From JAJCYL01 sp965206015 (lineage in GTDB: Bacteria > Bacteroidota > Bacteroidia > Cytophagales > Cyclobacteriaceae), in the NCBI GenBank assembly GCA_965206015.1, contig CBDBIW010000014.1:310001-374000 (forward strand): a stretch of 64,000 nucleotides of DNA, written 5' to 3'. Shown piece by piece: positions 16,845 through 26,275 of the stretch. The notes beneath the pieces are model-generated. The model had not been told where the DNA came from. It saw only the letters and a list, made by a program, of their open reading frames with translations, and made no database searches. Position numbers and translations under genes: made by a program. Every line of letters begins with the position of its first letter. The stretch's first letter is position 1.

Positions 16845-16940
16845 TTGGTTTTTTAGTGCGGGTTTTTGTGTCGGCAAAAAACCAAATGTGCTATTTGTGT
16901 GGTGGCTTATTTCACAATGATGGGTAACGTTTTGTGTATG
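16845..16940. repeat. Inverted-repeat element D at the right edge of the restriction island
   Basis: TTGGTTTTTT (16845-16854) and AAAAAACCAA (16876-16885) are a perfect inverted repeat. At 16925-16940 the 16-mer TAACGTTTTGTGTATG matches element C (9441-9456) with one mismatch and in the same orientation. The hydrolase gene ends three bases further on. The remainder of 16763-16943 has no gene. Confidence 0.6.
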
Positions 16941-16943
16941 TGT

Positions 16944-18041
16944 TCAGTTTTTTAATTTTTCTATTAGTTTTAATAAATTCTTTGTTATAATATTTGAGAA
17001 GCTAATTGAAGTATGATGACCGTGATTTTCTACCCAAACTGTTTTTGAATGAGGAATCAAGGTTGCCAATTTTTTTCCATGTTCAATATTTATCAACATA
17101 TCGTCTTCTCCATGAATTATTAAAGTTGGGATTTTAATTTGGTATAGTCGTTCATATCTTGAACCTGACTTTTCAATTGCATTTTCTTGATTTTTAGAGG
17201 CCTTTTTATTGAATCCACTTCTTTTCTCTTTTTCATAAATAACACATTGAGATATATATTTCAAATCTGCCCTATTTAAAGGAGAGCCATTAGCAGCTTC
17301 CAATGTTATTAATTCGGATTTAATCATATCTGTTATTTCACTTGAACCATATTTAAGGTATGCTTCAGTTACCGCTTTTATAAAATATTCGGAAGCCTCT
17401 GGTAGTTCTTCATCATTGAAGTATCCACTTGTATATATTAAAGTTAACGTTTTTAATCTTTCGGGATAACTTAAAGCAAATTCTTGAACAATCATTCCGC
17501 CCATTGATTGTCCAACTAAATGTATGCTATCTATTTTTAACTCATCTATTAATCCAGGTAAGTCATTTGCCATGTCTGATAAATCATAGTCTGCCTTATT
17601 TATCCATGAAGAGTTTCCTACATCTCTATTGTCAAAACGTAAAATAGTATACCCTTCTTTGAGTAATGGTGCATAGAAATATTCACCCCACCTTATTCCT
17701 GTTGCCGTCAATCCTTCTACCAAAACGATGGTTCCTTTTGGGTTTTCCTCAGGAGTAGAAATAAGTTCGTACCAAATCTCTACACCATTTGTATTGACTT
17801 TTCCTGTCTTTCCAATTTCTAATTTTGGAAGTGGTTCATTTAATACTTCTTCAATAACCTCTTCATAAACTGCTATCCTTGAAGAGTCTAACACACTATT
17901 GCAACTTGTTATCATTATGAATATAATAAATAGTACTAATATTGTTGATGTTGTTTCATTATTTTTAATTGATTCTAACAATTCGTCAAAGGAATTGTTA
18001 CGAAACAGATTGACTATTGTATATTTTTCATCGAACTTCAC
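16944..18041 (-). CDS. Alpha/beta hydrolase lipoprotein with a 5' end altered by an IS
   Basis: The body is an alpha/beta hydrolase: VLVEGLTATG (oxyanion region), nucleophile elbow GQSMGG with Ser179, acid in IHGEDDM, and His in VENHGHHTS. A lipobox-like IMITSC lies near residue 43-48, unusually far in. Codons upstream of about 17989, including the ATG at 18041, lie inside the adjacent ISAzo13-type element, so the IS has replaced the natural start. An ATG in another frame (MKQHQQY, near 17963) would give a normal lipoprotein signal if one base were removed, so the gene may also carry a frameshift. Substrate unknown; it may be non-functional. Confidence 0.75.
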   Translation of the reverse strand: MKFDEKYTIVNLFRNNSFDELLESIKNNETTSTILVLFIIFIMITSCNSVLDSSRIAVYEEVIEEVLNEPLPKLEIGKTGKVNTNGVEIWYELISTPEENPKGTIVLVEGLTATGIRWGEYFYAPLLKEGYTILRFDNRDVGNSSWINKADYDLSDMANDLPGLIDELKIDSIHLVGQSMGGMIVQEFALSYPERLKTLTLIYTSGYFNDEELPEASEYFIKAVTEAYLKYGSSEITDMIKSELITLEAANGSPLNRADLKYISQCVIYEKEKRSGFNKKASKNQENAIEKSGSRYERLYQIKIPTLIIHGEDDMLINIEHGKKLATLIPHSKTVWVENHGHHTSISFSNIITKNLLKLIEKLKN

Positions 18042-19265
18042 AGAATGGAAGACGAAAAATTACTGAAGAAGATCAATCTGGTACTGCCTTGTTTAAATGA
18101 GGGTCAGAAACGTATTTACCTTGCCTCAGAAGCTGAGTTTTTAGGCCGTGGGGGTAAAAGGAAGATAGAAAAATTGACTGGGGTTTCGCATAATACAATC
18201 AACAAAGGTATAAGCGAATTGGGGGCAAAAGACCACCTATTGGTAAACCGACCTTTGAGGAAAGTCGGGGCAGGGAGAAAGAAAAAAGTAACTGGTCTGG
18301 TATGGGAAAAGATAAAGCAATTCATAGAGCCCCATACACGTGGGGAGCCCCAATCAGCCTTACAATGGGTCAGTAAAAGCCTGAGGAATATTGAGTCCGC
18401 CCTTAAGGGCTCGGGTGTACACATAAGCCACAGGGTGATTGGAGAGGCATTGAAAACCCATGGCTTTAGTTTACAAGCTAACCGAAAGACTTATGAAGGT
18501 AAGGGGCATAAAGACAGGGATGCTCAATTTGAACACATAAATGACAAGGTCAATCAATACTTAAAGAGAAACCAGCCTGTTGTTTCGGTAGACGCAAAAA
18601 AGCGAGAGTTGATTGGCAATTACAAAAACAATGGGTCAGAATGGAACCCAAAGGGATCACCTTCAAAAGTAAACGCTTATGATTTTCTTACAGATGCCGA
18701 AGGGGTGGCCATACCTTATGGGGTTTATGACCTGAAAGAGAACAAAGGTTGGGTCAATGTTGGCATCACAAAGGATACAGCCGAATTTGCCGTCCAAAGT
18801 ATCAGGAATTGGTGGTATGAGATGGGTATTTATTATCATAACAATGCTGATTCACTACTTATTACCGCAGATGGGGGTGGCAGTAACGGTTCCAGGAACA
18901 GGCTATGGAAATATGAGCTGCAAAAATTGGCCAATGAAGCAGGGTTGACCATAGAGGTTGTTCATTTCCCACCAGGCACAAGCAAATGGAATAAAATAGA
19001 ACACCGCTTGTTTTCTTATATTTCCAAGAACTGGAGAGGAAGGCCTTTGGTCAGTTATGAGGTAATGATCAAATTAATAGGGGCCACAAAAACAAACAAA
19101 GGACTTGAAGTTGATTGCCAAATAGATAAGGGTTCTTACAAAACAGGTATCAAAATAAGTGATGAAAAAATGGAAAACATCAGTATCTCCCCAAGTGCTT
19201 TTCATGGGGAATGGAATTATTCTATTAGCCCTCAGTAATGGTCATATTATTTAGTAACAATTCCT
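17990..19265 (+). mobile_element. ISAzo13-type insertion sequence with 12-bp inverted ends
   Basis: AGGAATTGTTAC at 17990-18001 and its exact reverse complement GTAACAATTCCT at 19254-19265 bracket one transposase, giving a 1276-bp element. Possible 2-bp target duplication is AA on each side. The left end lies in the hydrolase gene and the right end abuts an IS982 fragment, so the element joins two unrelated sequences and a deletion next to it is likely. Confidence 0.85.
18045..19238 (+). CDS. ISAzo13-family transposase
   Basis: A 397-residue DDE transposase. Recognisable features in order: N-terminal HTH (GRGGKRKIEKLTGVSHNTI), SVDAKKRELIGNYKN with the first Asp, ITADGGGSNGSRNRLWK with the second Asp, and PPGTSKWNKIEHRLFSYI with the Glu. 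The end, FHGEWNYSISP, is typical. The frame is intact from ATG 18045 and lies inside matching terminal repeats, so the element could still be active. Confidence 0.92.
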   Translation: MEDEKLLKKINLVLPCLNEGQKRIYLASEAEFLGRGGKRKIEKLTGVSHNTINKGISELGAKDHLLVNRPLRKVGAGRKKKVTGLVWEKIKQFIEPHTRGEPQSALQWVSKSLRNIESALKGSGVHISHRVIGEALKTHGFSLQANRKTYEGKGHKDRDAQFEHINDKVNQYLKRNQPVVSVDAKKRELIGNYKNNGSEWNPKGSPSKVNAYDFLTDAEGVAIPYGVYDLKENKGWVNVGITKDTAEFAVQSIRNWWYEMGIYYHNNADSLLITADGGGSNGSRNRLWKYELQKLANEAGLTIEVVHFPPGTSKWNKIEHRLFSYISKNWRGRPLVSYEVMIKLIGATKTNKGLEVDCQIDKGSYKTGIKISDEKMENISISPSAFHGEWNYSISPQ

Positions 19266-19825
19266 AAGCTATCAAAGAGCTCAAGGTCAAAAATATGTAA
19301 AGAATTTTTTTATTCATCACCTGATAAAGGGTTTTGTGCTTGTCAACAAATGTACTTTTATGGATACAAACCCCATGGAGTTTGTTCTGTTCAAGGTGTT
19401 TTTAAAAGTGTAGATATCAGTAAATCATCTGTTCATGATATTCATTATCTCAAAGATCTAAAAAGCCAATTATCTGACTGTGTTCTAATTGGAGACAAAG
19501 GCTACCTAAATCAAGAACAAGAATTAGATTTGTTTACCATGGCTAAGATTAAATTAGAAGTACCAATGAGGAAGAACCAAATTAATTACAAAAAGCAAGC
19601 CTATATCTTTAGAAAGTCAAGAAAAAGAATCGAAACGCTCTTCTGTGAACTCTCTGATCAGTTTATGATTAGGAGAAACTATGCGAAATCTTTTCAAGGA
19701 TTTAAAACCAGAATATTATCCAAAATAACAGCGTTAACTATTATTCAATATATCAATAAATTTGACTTGAATAGGAACATTAATAACTTGAAAATTTAAA
19801 TTACTTTCTAATGCACCACGGGTTG
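19266..19825 (+). mobile_element. IS982-family element, 5'-truncated
   Basis: Right after the ISAzo13 end one frame reads SSRSKICKEFFYSSPDKGFC then FYGYKPHGVCSVQG, HDIHYLKDL, IGDKGYL, RKRIETLFCELSDQFMIRRNYA and ALTIIQYINKFDLNRNI, ending at TAA 19797-19799. This is the C-terminal half of an IS982 DDE transposase; the N-terminal half is not found on the left of the ISAzo13 element. The non-coding end (CTAATGCACCACGGGTTG) resembles a second IS982 relic near 50.58 kb. Confidence 0.85.
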
Positions 19826-20161
19826 TATAAGTATTTTGGCACTGGGAGAGGGGTGACTGCCTATAGTTTTATTGATGAATACAGTCGGGTATTCTATGAC
19901 ACTATAATAAGCCCAACAGAAAGAGAAGCAACATACGTTTTAGATGGTTTAATTGAGAGCGATGAAGTCGAGAGTACCATACATAGCACAGATACTCATG
20001 GCTATACAGAAGTTCTGTGTGGAGTTTGCTATTCTTTGGGAATACTTTTTGCATCCAGACTGAAGAATCCTGGTAGCATGACCTTATATACTTTAAAAAA
20101 CACTCCAAGAAAAGTATACGAGGATCAAGGATATAAAATTCTTCCAACTCAATGCGAGTAA
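19811..20161 (+). pseudogene. Tn3-family transposase fragment
   Basis: 117 codons with GTGRGVTAYSFIDEYSRVF, SPTEREATYVLDGL, STDTHGYTE with the catalytic Asp, and GILFASRLKNPGSMTLYT. These match the catalytic part of Tn3 TnpA proteins, which are about 1000 residues long, so both ends are missing. It begins inside the IS982 end and finishes in an inverted-repeat element at 20148. No resolvase or Tn3 terminal repeat was seen. Confidence 0.8.
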
Positions 20162-20266
20162 TTGCGTCAAGGTGAGATTTTGCTCATTCTCTCCTTTTGG
20201 TGCGCTGTAAAGACTGCTCGGACGCAGACTTGATAGCTCACTTTACGCCCTGATACTTGCATTGAG
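20148..20266. repeat. 119-bp segment bounded by inverted repeats
   Basis: CTCAATGCGAGTA (20148-20160) and TACTTGCATTGAG (20254-20266) pair at 12 of 13 positions. The interior has no ORF. It could be a small non-autonomous element or a structured relic at the end of the Tn3 fragment. Confidence 0.45.
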
Positions 20267-20316
20267 ATTTTCGCCTACTTCTTTTTACTCCCATTTCCTT
20301 TCTTCTTTTTAAAAAT

Positions 20317-20830
20317 TAAACCTCTATATCCGGCTACTCCACCGGAAAACTACCTTTTGATACTTCCAAAGCTTCGTTCTGCCTTGAAGCGGTTTCTGCC
20401 AATTATTTTGTTAAACTTCTTCTCCCACCGGGTCAGTGGATGACTCCTCCCCGCCTTTTTCATGATATGATTTTTCAACTTTCTGCTGGCCCTAATATCT
20501 CTGTTCTTTGCCCATTGATACCTTTTGTCTGCTTTTATGGCTATTTCTTCTGGTAGATCTGCTATATCCGGTATTTTATCCATATTGCTGATCTCATTGA
20601 CATGAGCAGGTGTAGTCAATACTCCCATAATTATTCCCTCTGAATCTGTCCCATGATGTTTTTTGTAGCCGTAGCGTACCTGTCCTGCCTTTTTTATCCA
20701 TGCTCCATCTGTGTCTGCACTGGGGGCTGTTTCTTTTTTTGACCTCAGGTGCTTCTGTATCCTTACTAGAAAATGTAGCCTTATCAATTTCAGACCAACC
20801 GGTCAGGGTGAGATTTCGTCGTTTCTCCAT
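20317..20830 (-). mobile_element. IS5-like transposase remnant
   Basis: Reverse-strand pieces read DKATFSSKDTEAPEVKK, then after a frameshift in an A-run KETAPSADTDGAWIKKAG, VRYGYKKHHGTDSEG, EIAIKADKRYQWAKNRD and NRFKAERSFGSIKR. A TAG replaces the Trp that follows (compare RRWFSGAVAHYRG in the related relic near 40.7 kb), and a few codons later similarity ends. Both transposase ends are missing. Inactive. Confidence 0.8.
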
Positions 20831-20844
20831 GACTCTGATTTAAT

Positions 20845-21660
20845 TCATGAACACCTTGAAATCAACTCTTGGAAAAATAGCCTCGCCCTGCAACGGTCTT
20901 GATCCGAATCTTCACGGGTGATATGATATTCTTGCTCTAAAATATGCTTTTCAACAAGATTCATCATATTTTCCGGATCGTTGCCTCTGGACAGTCTCAT
21001 GCCGATAGATGCTGAAGCAGTAGCGGGTACCACATTTCTGGCCAGCTTGTCTACGTTGCCGCTGGATAGTCCTCTAACAGTAAACGGTGGCATTAACAAT
21101 CTTTCAGTAAATGGAGCATGGTTGCCTTCAGACCAGGTATGGCTTTTCGAAGTCAGCCAGGTTGGGAGAGCCAGCCTCTTTTTCTCCTTCAAAGAAGAAT
21201 TTCAAATTTGAGGTTAGTTGAATCTTTGAGTGCTGAAAGGCATCCAGGACAGCTAAAATCGCAGGAAAGGGTGCTTTGTATCTCCTGCCGATCTGCCATA
21301 AATCCTCCATTCCGGATCAATGTCTTCCCCTTTTTGAGGAAGAATAATTGGTTTGCCTCTACTTTCGATGGCTGCCGAATACAATTGACCGTTCCAGGGG
21401 GAAGAGGTTTTCCAATTGGTTGGGTCTACGGGCTGTCCATTATCATGCTGCACATAGATGATTAGAGTCCTTTCGGCTCCTGGAACATTTAACTCTCCGT
21501 AAACAATCGGTGGAGCACCCGGCAGTTCCAGAAGTTCAACTTTGACATCACAATTCTCGAATTGCTCTTTTAAATAGTTGGCATTCTTCCTGATATTGTC
21601 CAGATCACTGGCAACATTTGGTATCTGCAACAATTCTGAAAACCCTCGGAAGATTTGATG
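20845..21660 (-). pseudogene. M20-family metallopeptidase, shattered
   Basis: Reverse-strand pieces in several frames: LQIPNVASDLDNIRKNANYL, NVPGAERTLIIYV, DPEWRIYGRSAGDTK (21633-21253); LTSNLKFFFEGEKEAGSPNL (about 21250-21140); and ERLLMPPFTVRGLSSGNVDKLARNVVPATASASIGMRL-like pieces with HITREDSDQD (about 21130-20890). They follow the order of an M20/M28-type dipeptidase (about 480-500 residues) but the metal-ligand middle region and both ends are gone, with at least three frame changes and a large internal deletion. The stretch 21661-21882 has no recognisable content. Confidence 0.8.
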
Positions 21661-21882
21661 ACCGTTAGATTAAGGATAATTTCGTGTAACATCAACAGGA
21701 GATTGAGCGAATAATTGGTATTCAAATAGAAAAATTATAATAGTAAGCCTGACTGATATTGAATGGAACTGGCGTAAGTTTTGGATCATTCTGCAAAGTG
21801 TGAATAGCCAATGCAGGAACTCATTCTAAGAGGAACCATTTTCAATCACTAATAGACACAGAAAAAATTGGTATGGTTAAGG

Positions 21883-23736
21883 TTATGGTAGTTGTTCTAA
21901 ATCCTTTAATTCTCTATCAAAGCCTGAGGACAAGACAGGAAATCTCATCCATGATCGTGGGTCAATATTAAAATCATTAAAATGAAATGAAGGGGCGATT
22001 CTTTCGCGTTTCCATTGATTCCGGGACCAGAGCCTGAAGAATTTTGTGATATGGAGTTTAAGATCTTGACTGGGAATGGATAGTTGTTCTGAAAGTATCT
22101 GATGAATAACCAGTGGTGATTTTTTGTCTCGAATGGCCAGCTTCTCAATTTTTAACAGAATGGGATATGGCATAAGATCAGTCTCATCAGTTTGAGTTTG
22201 ACTGGCAGGGCGTAGCTCAGCAGTTGGCTGAAGAGAATTAACTTTTCCCAAGCCGGTATAGCCCAATTCTTTTTGTGCCCATTTTAACCATTGTAAAATA
22301 AAAGGTTTGTCTACTGCGGCTATTGGTGACAAGCTTCCTGAAGTATCACCGTCCATGGTGGCGTACCCTACATCACCTTCACTTCTATTAGAAGTGGCCA
22401 GTAATAAACAATTTTTCAGGTTTGCGATCATCCAAATGATGGGAGACCTGGCTCTCGCTTGGATATTTTGAAGTGTAATATCATGCTGTTCCCACGTAAG
22501 CTCTTTTTTGAGTGCTTGTTCTATCTTTTGAGTATAAGAACTCACCTCCTCATCGATAGTCCACTGATAGAATTTTGCACCTATGGACTGCGCCAATTCA
22601 GTGGCAGAATTTAAAGTATCAGGCGAGGAGTTCTTAGTGCCTTGATAAGCGGTATGTAATAATTGGCTGATGATTTCTCTTGGGTCAGTAAGTTCCTTGT
22701 CGGCCTGAATTCCTGTTCTTTCCAAGAAAGCCTTTAAGGTCAAATCGTTTACGGCCCTTCGTACCATCTCTGACACTAATACAGCACATGATGAGGAGTC
22801 TGCTCCGCCACTCAATGAGAGGACAAATCCTTTGGATCTTGATTTTCGCAAGTAATCAAAAAGTGCCAGACTAGCTGCGGCAGTGAATTCTTCATTTTGA
22901 GAATCAATCCATTCATTTAATTTGCCAGCCTCAATATCTCCGGACTTGAAATCAATGGTTGCGAACAAGAGATTAAAATTGTGAAAAGATAATCTCGTAT
23001 TGCGTTGAATCAATTTCCCTTTTCCAGCAAGAATAATATCTCCGTCGAAGATCATTCTTCCTGATTCATTCCCCAGTAAATTGGTGTATAGATAAAAACA
23101 GTCAAATTTCTTTGAACTATTAATTACAAGATTCTCCCGAAAATCCGCCTTACCAAAAGCGAAATGACTAGCACTTGGACTGAGAATAAGATTCACGGGG
23201 TTATTGATAAACTTATTGCCAGGCCGATCTTCTCTCCAAGCATCTTCACAAATTTCAAATCCAACCTTTATGCCCTGAATGTTGAGGCATAAGTCTCCAA
23301 TTGGACATGAGTTACTATTATAGTTGAATTCGCTTAGTACTCCTTCTTCCCAACAATCAAACCACCGAGGTTCATAATGTACTCCTTCTCGTGGCAAGTG
23401 TCTTTTGCAATAGACACCGAGAATTTTTTTATTTTCGATAACAAATGAAGTGTTGTAGGTTTTACCTGAAAACTGCAAAGGAAGACCAACTACAACAGCA
23501 ATTCCCTCAGTTTTTGGTATAATCTTCCCGAGGTATTCCAGTGCTCTATCACAAACCCATTCACTGAGAAACATGTCTTCACAGCCATAACCGGTGATAC
23601 ATAATTCGGGGAAATTGAGTAAACTTACTCCGCTATTTCTGGCTAGCTCAATTGCCTCAAGGACATTAGTTAGATTTCCTTCCCAGTCTAACGGGGTTTG
23701 GTTGACGGTTGCCCCTCCTATGGTCAGCTTTGACAT
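21883..23736 (-). CDS. nadE: NAD+ synthase (glutamine-hydrolysing)
   Basis: A 617-residue enzyme making NAD from nicotinate adenine dinucleotide, ATP and glutamine in the cytoplasm. The N-terminal nitrilase-type glutaminase shows its triad in ELCITGYG (Glu), YCKRHLP (Lys) and FEICEDAW (Cys). The C-terminal synthetase shows the ATP loop LSGGADSSS, later ATSNRSEGDVGYATMDGDTSGS and AELRPASQTQTDE. Length fits the long bacterial form. It is the first core gene after the mobile-element region; rnc lies 66 bp upstream on the same strand. Confidence 0.95.
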   Translation of the reverse strand: MSKLTIGGATVNQTPLDWEGNLTNVLEAIELARNSGVSLLNFPELCITGYGCEDMFLSEWVCDRALEYLGKIIPKTEGIAVVVGLPLQFSGKTYNTSFVIENKKILGVYCKRHLPREGVHYEPRWFDCWEEGVLSEFNYNSNSCPIGDLCLNIQGIKVGFEICEDAWREDRPGNKFINNPVNLILSPSASHFAFGKADFRENLVINSSKKFDCFYLYTNLLGNESGRMIFDGDIILAGKGKLIQRNTRLSFHNFNLLFATIDFKSGDIEAGKLNEWIDSQNEEFTAAASLALFDYLRKSRSKGFVLSLSGGADSSSCAVLVSEMVRRAVNDLTLKAFLERTGIQADKELTDPREIISQLLHTAYQGTKNSSPDTLNSATELAQSIGAKFYQWTIDEEVSSYTQKIEQALKKELTWEQHDITLQNIQARARSPIIWMIANLKNCLLLATSNRSEGDVGYATMDGDTSGSLSPIAAVDKPFILQWLKWAQKELGYTGLGKVNSLQPTAELRPASQTQTDETDLMPYPILLKIEKLAIRDKKSPLVIHQILSEQLSIPSQDLKLHITKFFRLWSRNQWKRERIAPSFHFNDFNIDPRSWMRFPVLSSGFDRELKDLEQLP

Positions 23737-23802
23737 CTACTACGCTTACAAAAATGAGGCTACAAAAATGGAAATTTTTAATACCATTACCAGCACCGAT
23801 AC

Positions 23803-24549
23803 CTATTCAATCTTTAACAGGTCGAGAGATTTTTGGGCTGCATCCTGTTCTGCTTTTTTCTTACTTAGTCCATAACCTTTCCCTAATGGTTCGTCTTCTA
23901 AAATAACCTGTGCGGTAAATTTCTTAAGATGATTAACCTCTTCGATTCCAATAATTTCGAATTTTAAATCCCGATTCTCTTTTTGAGCCCATTCTATAAT
24001 TCGGCTCTTGAAATTAGGGTTATTGGTAACAATTTCGTCAATGTCAAAATTAGGGGTGAGCAATTTTCTAATAACAAAACTTTTGCAATTTTTATATCCT
24101 TTGTCTAAAAAAACAGCTCCTATTAAGGCTTCCAGTGTATCTCCAAAAAGCGATTTTGGTTTAATTGAATTTCGTGACGAGTTATCGTACTCCGTCAAAC
24201 TGGAGAGTCCGATTTTTTTGGAGACAGCATTTAAGGACTCACGATTTACAATTCGCGATCGTATTTCAGTCAGGAACCCTTCGCTTTTATAAGGGAATTT
24301 ACAAAATAGGTATTCTGCTACAATCATACCCAAAGCGGCATCACCGAGGTACTCCAGCCGTTCATTAGATTCTTTGATTCCTTTTTCATTTTCTACAGCC
24401 ACAGACGTATGCCTCATGGCCAGTTTGTACAACTGCAGATTGCAGGGACGGTAACCTGTCACGTGGTTAAGTACTTCCGACAACTCACGGTCACTTTGAG
24501 AATATTGATTGAAAAGATTTTCAGCCCACTTTTTACCTATACCTATCAT
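23803..24549 (-). CDS. rnc: Ribonuclease III
   Basis: A 248-residue dsRNA endonuclease that processes rRNA precursors and structured mRNAs. The catalytic signature is ERLEYLGDAALGMIVAEYL, with the second acidic cluster at FGDTLEALIGAVFLDKGY (D and E metal ligands). The C-terminal dsRNA-binding domain ends in KGYGLSKKKAEQDAAQKSLDLL. The start at 24549 overlaps the fabF stop by one base. The order acpP-fabF-rnc is typical of Bacteroidota. Confidence 0.95.
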   Translation of the reverse strand: MIGIGKKWAENLFNQYSQSDRELSEVLNHVTGYRPCNLQLYKLAMRHTSVAVENEKGIKESNERLEYLGDAALGMIVAEYLFCKFPYKSEGFLTEIRSRIVNRESLNAVSKKIGLSSLTEYDNSSRNSIKPKSLFGDTLEALIGAVFLDKGYKNCKSFVIRKLLTPNFDIDEIVTNNPNFKSRIIEWAQKENRDLKFEIIGIEEVNHLKKFTAQVILEDEPLGKGYGLSKKKAEQDAAQKSLDLLKIE

Positions 24550-25799
24550 TAAGACACTTTTCGGAAAATAATCGAGGTGTTATGACCTCCAAAACCAAAT
24601 GTGTTGCTTAATGATACGTTGACTTTTTTACTAACTGCCTTGTTGAAGGTCAGCCTTAATTTTGAATCTATATTTTCGTCGTCGGTAAAATGGTTAATTG
24701 TTGGTGGTATTAAATCATTTTCCATAGCAAGAATACATGCTATGCCTTCTATGGCACCTGCTGCTCCTAACAGGTGCCCTGTCATTGATTTGGTTGAACT
24801 AATATCAAGATGATAAGCGTGATCACCAAAGACCCTTAATATGGCTTTGGTCTCGCCAACATCACCCAAAGGAGTAGATGTACCATGAACATTGATATAA
24901 TCGATTTCTGAAGCGTCAATTTTAGCATCCCTCAATGCATTTTGCATCACTTTAATTATACCAATACCTTCAGGGTGTGGTGCAGTCAAGTGATATGCAT
25001 CAGCTGACATTCCGCCCCCGATGATTTCGGCATAAATTTTCGCCCCGCGAGCCACAGCATGATCATAATTTTCCAATATCAATGCGCCGGCACCTTCACC
25101 CAAAACAAATCCGTCTCGATCCTTATCGAAAGGTCTTGAGGCCGTCTCAGGAGAATCATTTCTTTCTGAAAGGGCTCTCATTGCATTAAAACCACCCATT
25201 CCGGCTTCAGTAATGGCATGCTCCGAACCGCCTGAGATAATAATATCAGCCATATTTAACCGAATATAGTTAAAAGCGTCAATTAGGGCATTAGTTGCAG
25301 AGGCACACGCCGATGTGGTTACAAAATTGGGACCTCGAAAACTGTATTTCATAGAAATCCAACCCGCAGCAATGTCCCCGATCATTTTTGGAATAAAGAA
25401 TGGATTGAATCGCGGTGTTCCGTCACCTTTGGCAAAATCAGTCACTTCATCCTGAAAGTTCTTCAGACCGCCAATACCAGAACCCCAAATGACTCCGGAT
25501 CGATCGAGGTCTATTTTTTCCAAATTAAGCCTGGAATTTTCAATTGCTTCTGTACTGGCTATGATTGCGAATTGAGCGAAGGGATCCATTTTTCTGGATT
25601 CCTTACGATCAAAGTGATTAAGAGGGTCATAACTTTTGACTTCGCAAGCAAACTTGGTTTTAAACTTTTCAGCGTTAAATCGGGTGATAGGCGAAGCACC
25701 ACTCACCCCATTTGAGAGTCCTTTCCAATAATCCCGAACGTTATTGCCTATTGGAGTTAGAGCACCAAGCCCTGTGACTACGACACGCTTTAATTCCAT
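24549..25799 (-). CDS. fabF: Beta-ketoacyl-ACP synthase II
   Basis: A 416-residue condensing enzyme that elongates acyl-ACP with malonyl-ACP. Catalytic residues: Cys165 (TSACASATNA), His in VHGTSTPLGD and His in TGHLLGAAGAIEG; the C-terminal FGFGGHN is also conserved. Fifteen bp separate it from acpP upstream, and it overlaps rnc downstream, so one operon is likely. Confidence 0.96.
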   Translation of the reverse strand: MELKRVVVTGLGALTPIGNNVRDYWKGLSNGVSGASPITRFNAEKFKTKFACEVKSYDPLNHFDRKESRKMDPFAQFAIIASTEAIENSRLNLEKIDLDRSGVIWGSGIGGLKNFQDEVTDFAKGDGTPRFNPFFIPKMIGDIAAGWISMKYSFRGPNFVTTSACASATNALIDAFNYIRLNMADIIISGGSEHAITEAGMGGFNAMRALSERNDSPETASRPFDKDRDGFVLGEGAGALILENYDHAVARGAKIYAEIIGGGMSADAYHLTAPHPEGIGIIKVMQNALRDAKIDASEIDYINVHGTSTPLGDVGETKAILRVFGDHAYHLDISSTKSMTGHLLGAAGAIEGIACILAMENDLIPPTINHFTDDENIDSKLRLTFNKAVSKKVNVSLSNTFGFGGHNTSIIFRKVS

Positions 25800-25814
25800 T
25801 AAGTAGGTTGATAA

Positions 25815-26051
25815 TTACTTTACGTTTTCGTCAAGGTATGAAATCGCCTGACCAACAGTTGAGATGTTTTCAGCCTGGTCGTCTGGGATAGAAATATTGA
25901 ATTCTTTCTCGAACTCCATAATGAGCTCAACTGTATCTAATGAATCAGCACCCAGGTCATTGGTGAAGCTGGCTTCAGGAGTAATTTCAGACTCTTCGAC
26001 ACCCAATTTATCTATGATGATGCTCTTTACTTTTTGTGCAATTTCTGACAT
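25815..26051 (-). CDS. acpP: Acyl carrier protein
   Basis: A 78-residue acidic carrier of growing fatty acyl chains. The phosphopantetheine attachment site is the Ser in LGADSLDTVELIMEF. It heads the acpP-fabF-rnc operon. Upstream (about 26085-26095 on the reverse strand) TATCTTTC resembles a -7 box but lacks the final G. Confidence 0.96.
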   Translation of the reverse strand: MSEIAQKVKSIIIDKLGVEESEITPEASFTNDLGADSLDTVELIMEFEKEFNISIPDDQAENISTVGQAISYLDENVK

Positions 26052-26275
26052 TTTAAAAACATTTTGTTGAAAATCTGTGCAAAGAAAGATATAATGATCA
26101 ATATAGTCAAAAAAATTGTCAAGCTGTTTTTAACACCCTCTAAACCATTTGATTACCTCCTTTTTTTCATTCAAATTTGCTTAAGGCTTTTGTCCTGACA
26201 ACATTTGCCCTTTCCTTATTTTCCGATTTGTGGATTGCTATAAGATTTTTTTTGTTACCGATATCCCAAAGTTTT

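Noticed and set aside
17911..17990. Plus-strand reading VSLFLIDSNNSS that might be the N-terminal part of the IS982 transposase left of ISAzo13
   Set aside because: It lies antisense to hydrolase coding sequence and has no further IS982 similarity upstream; probably coincidence.
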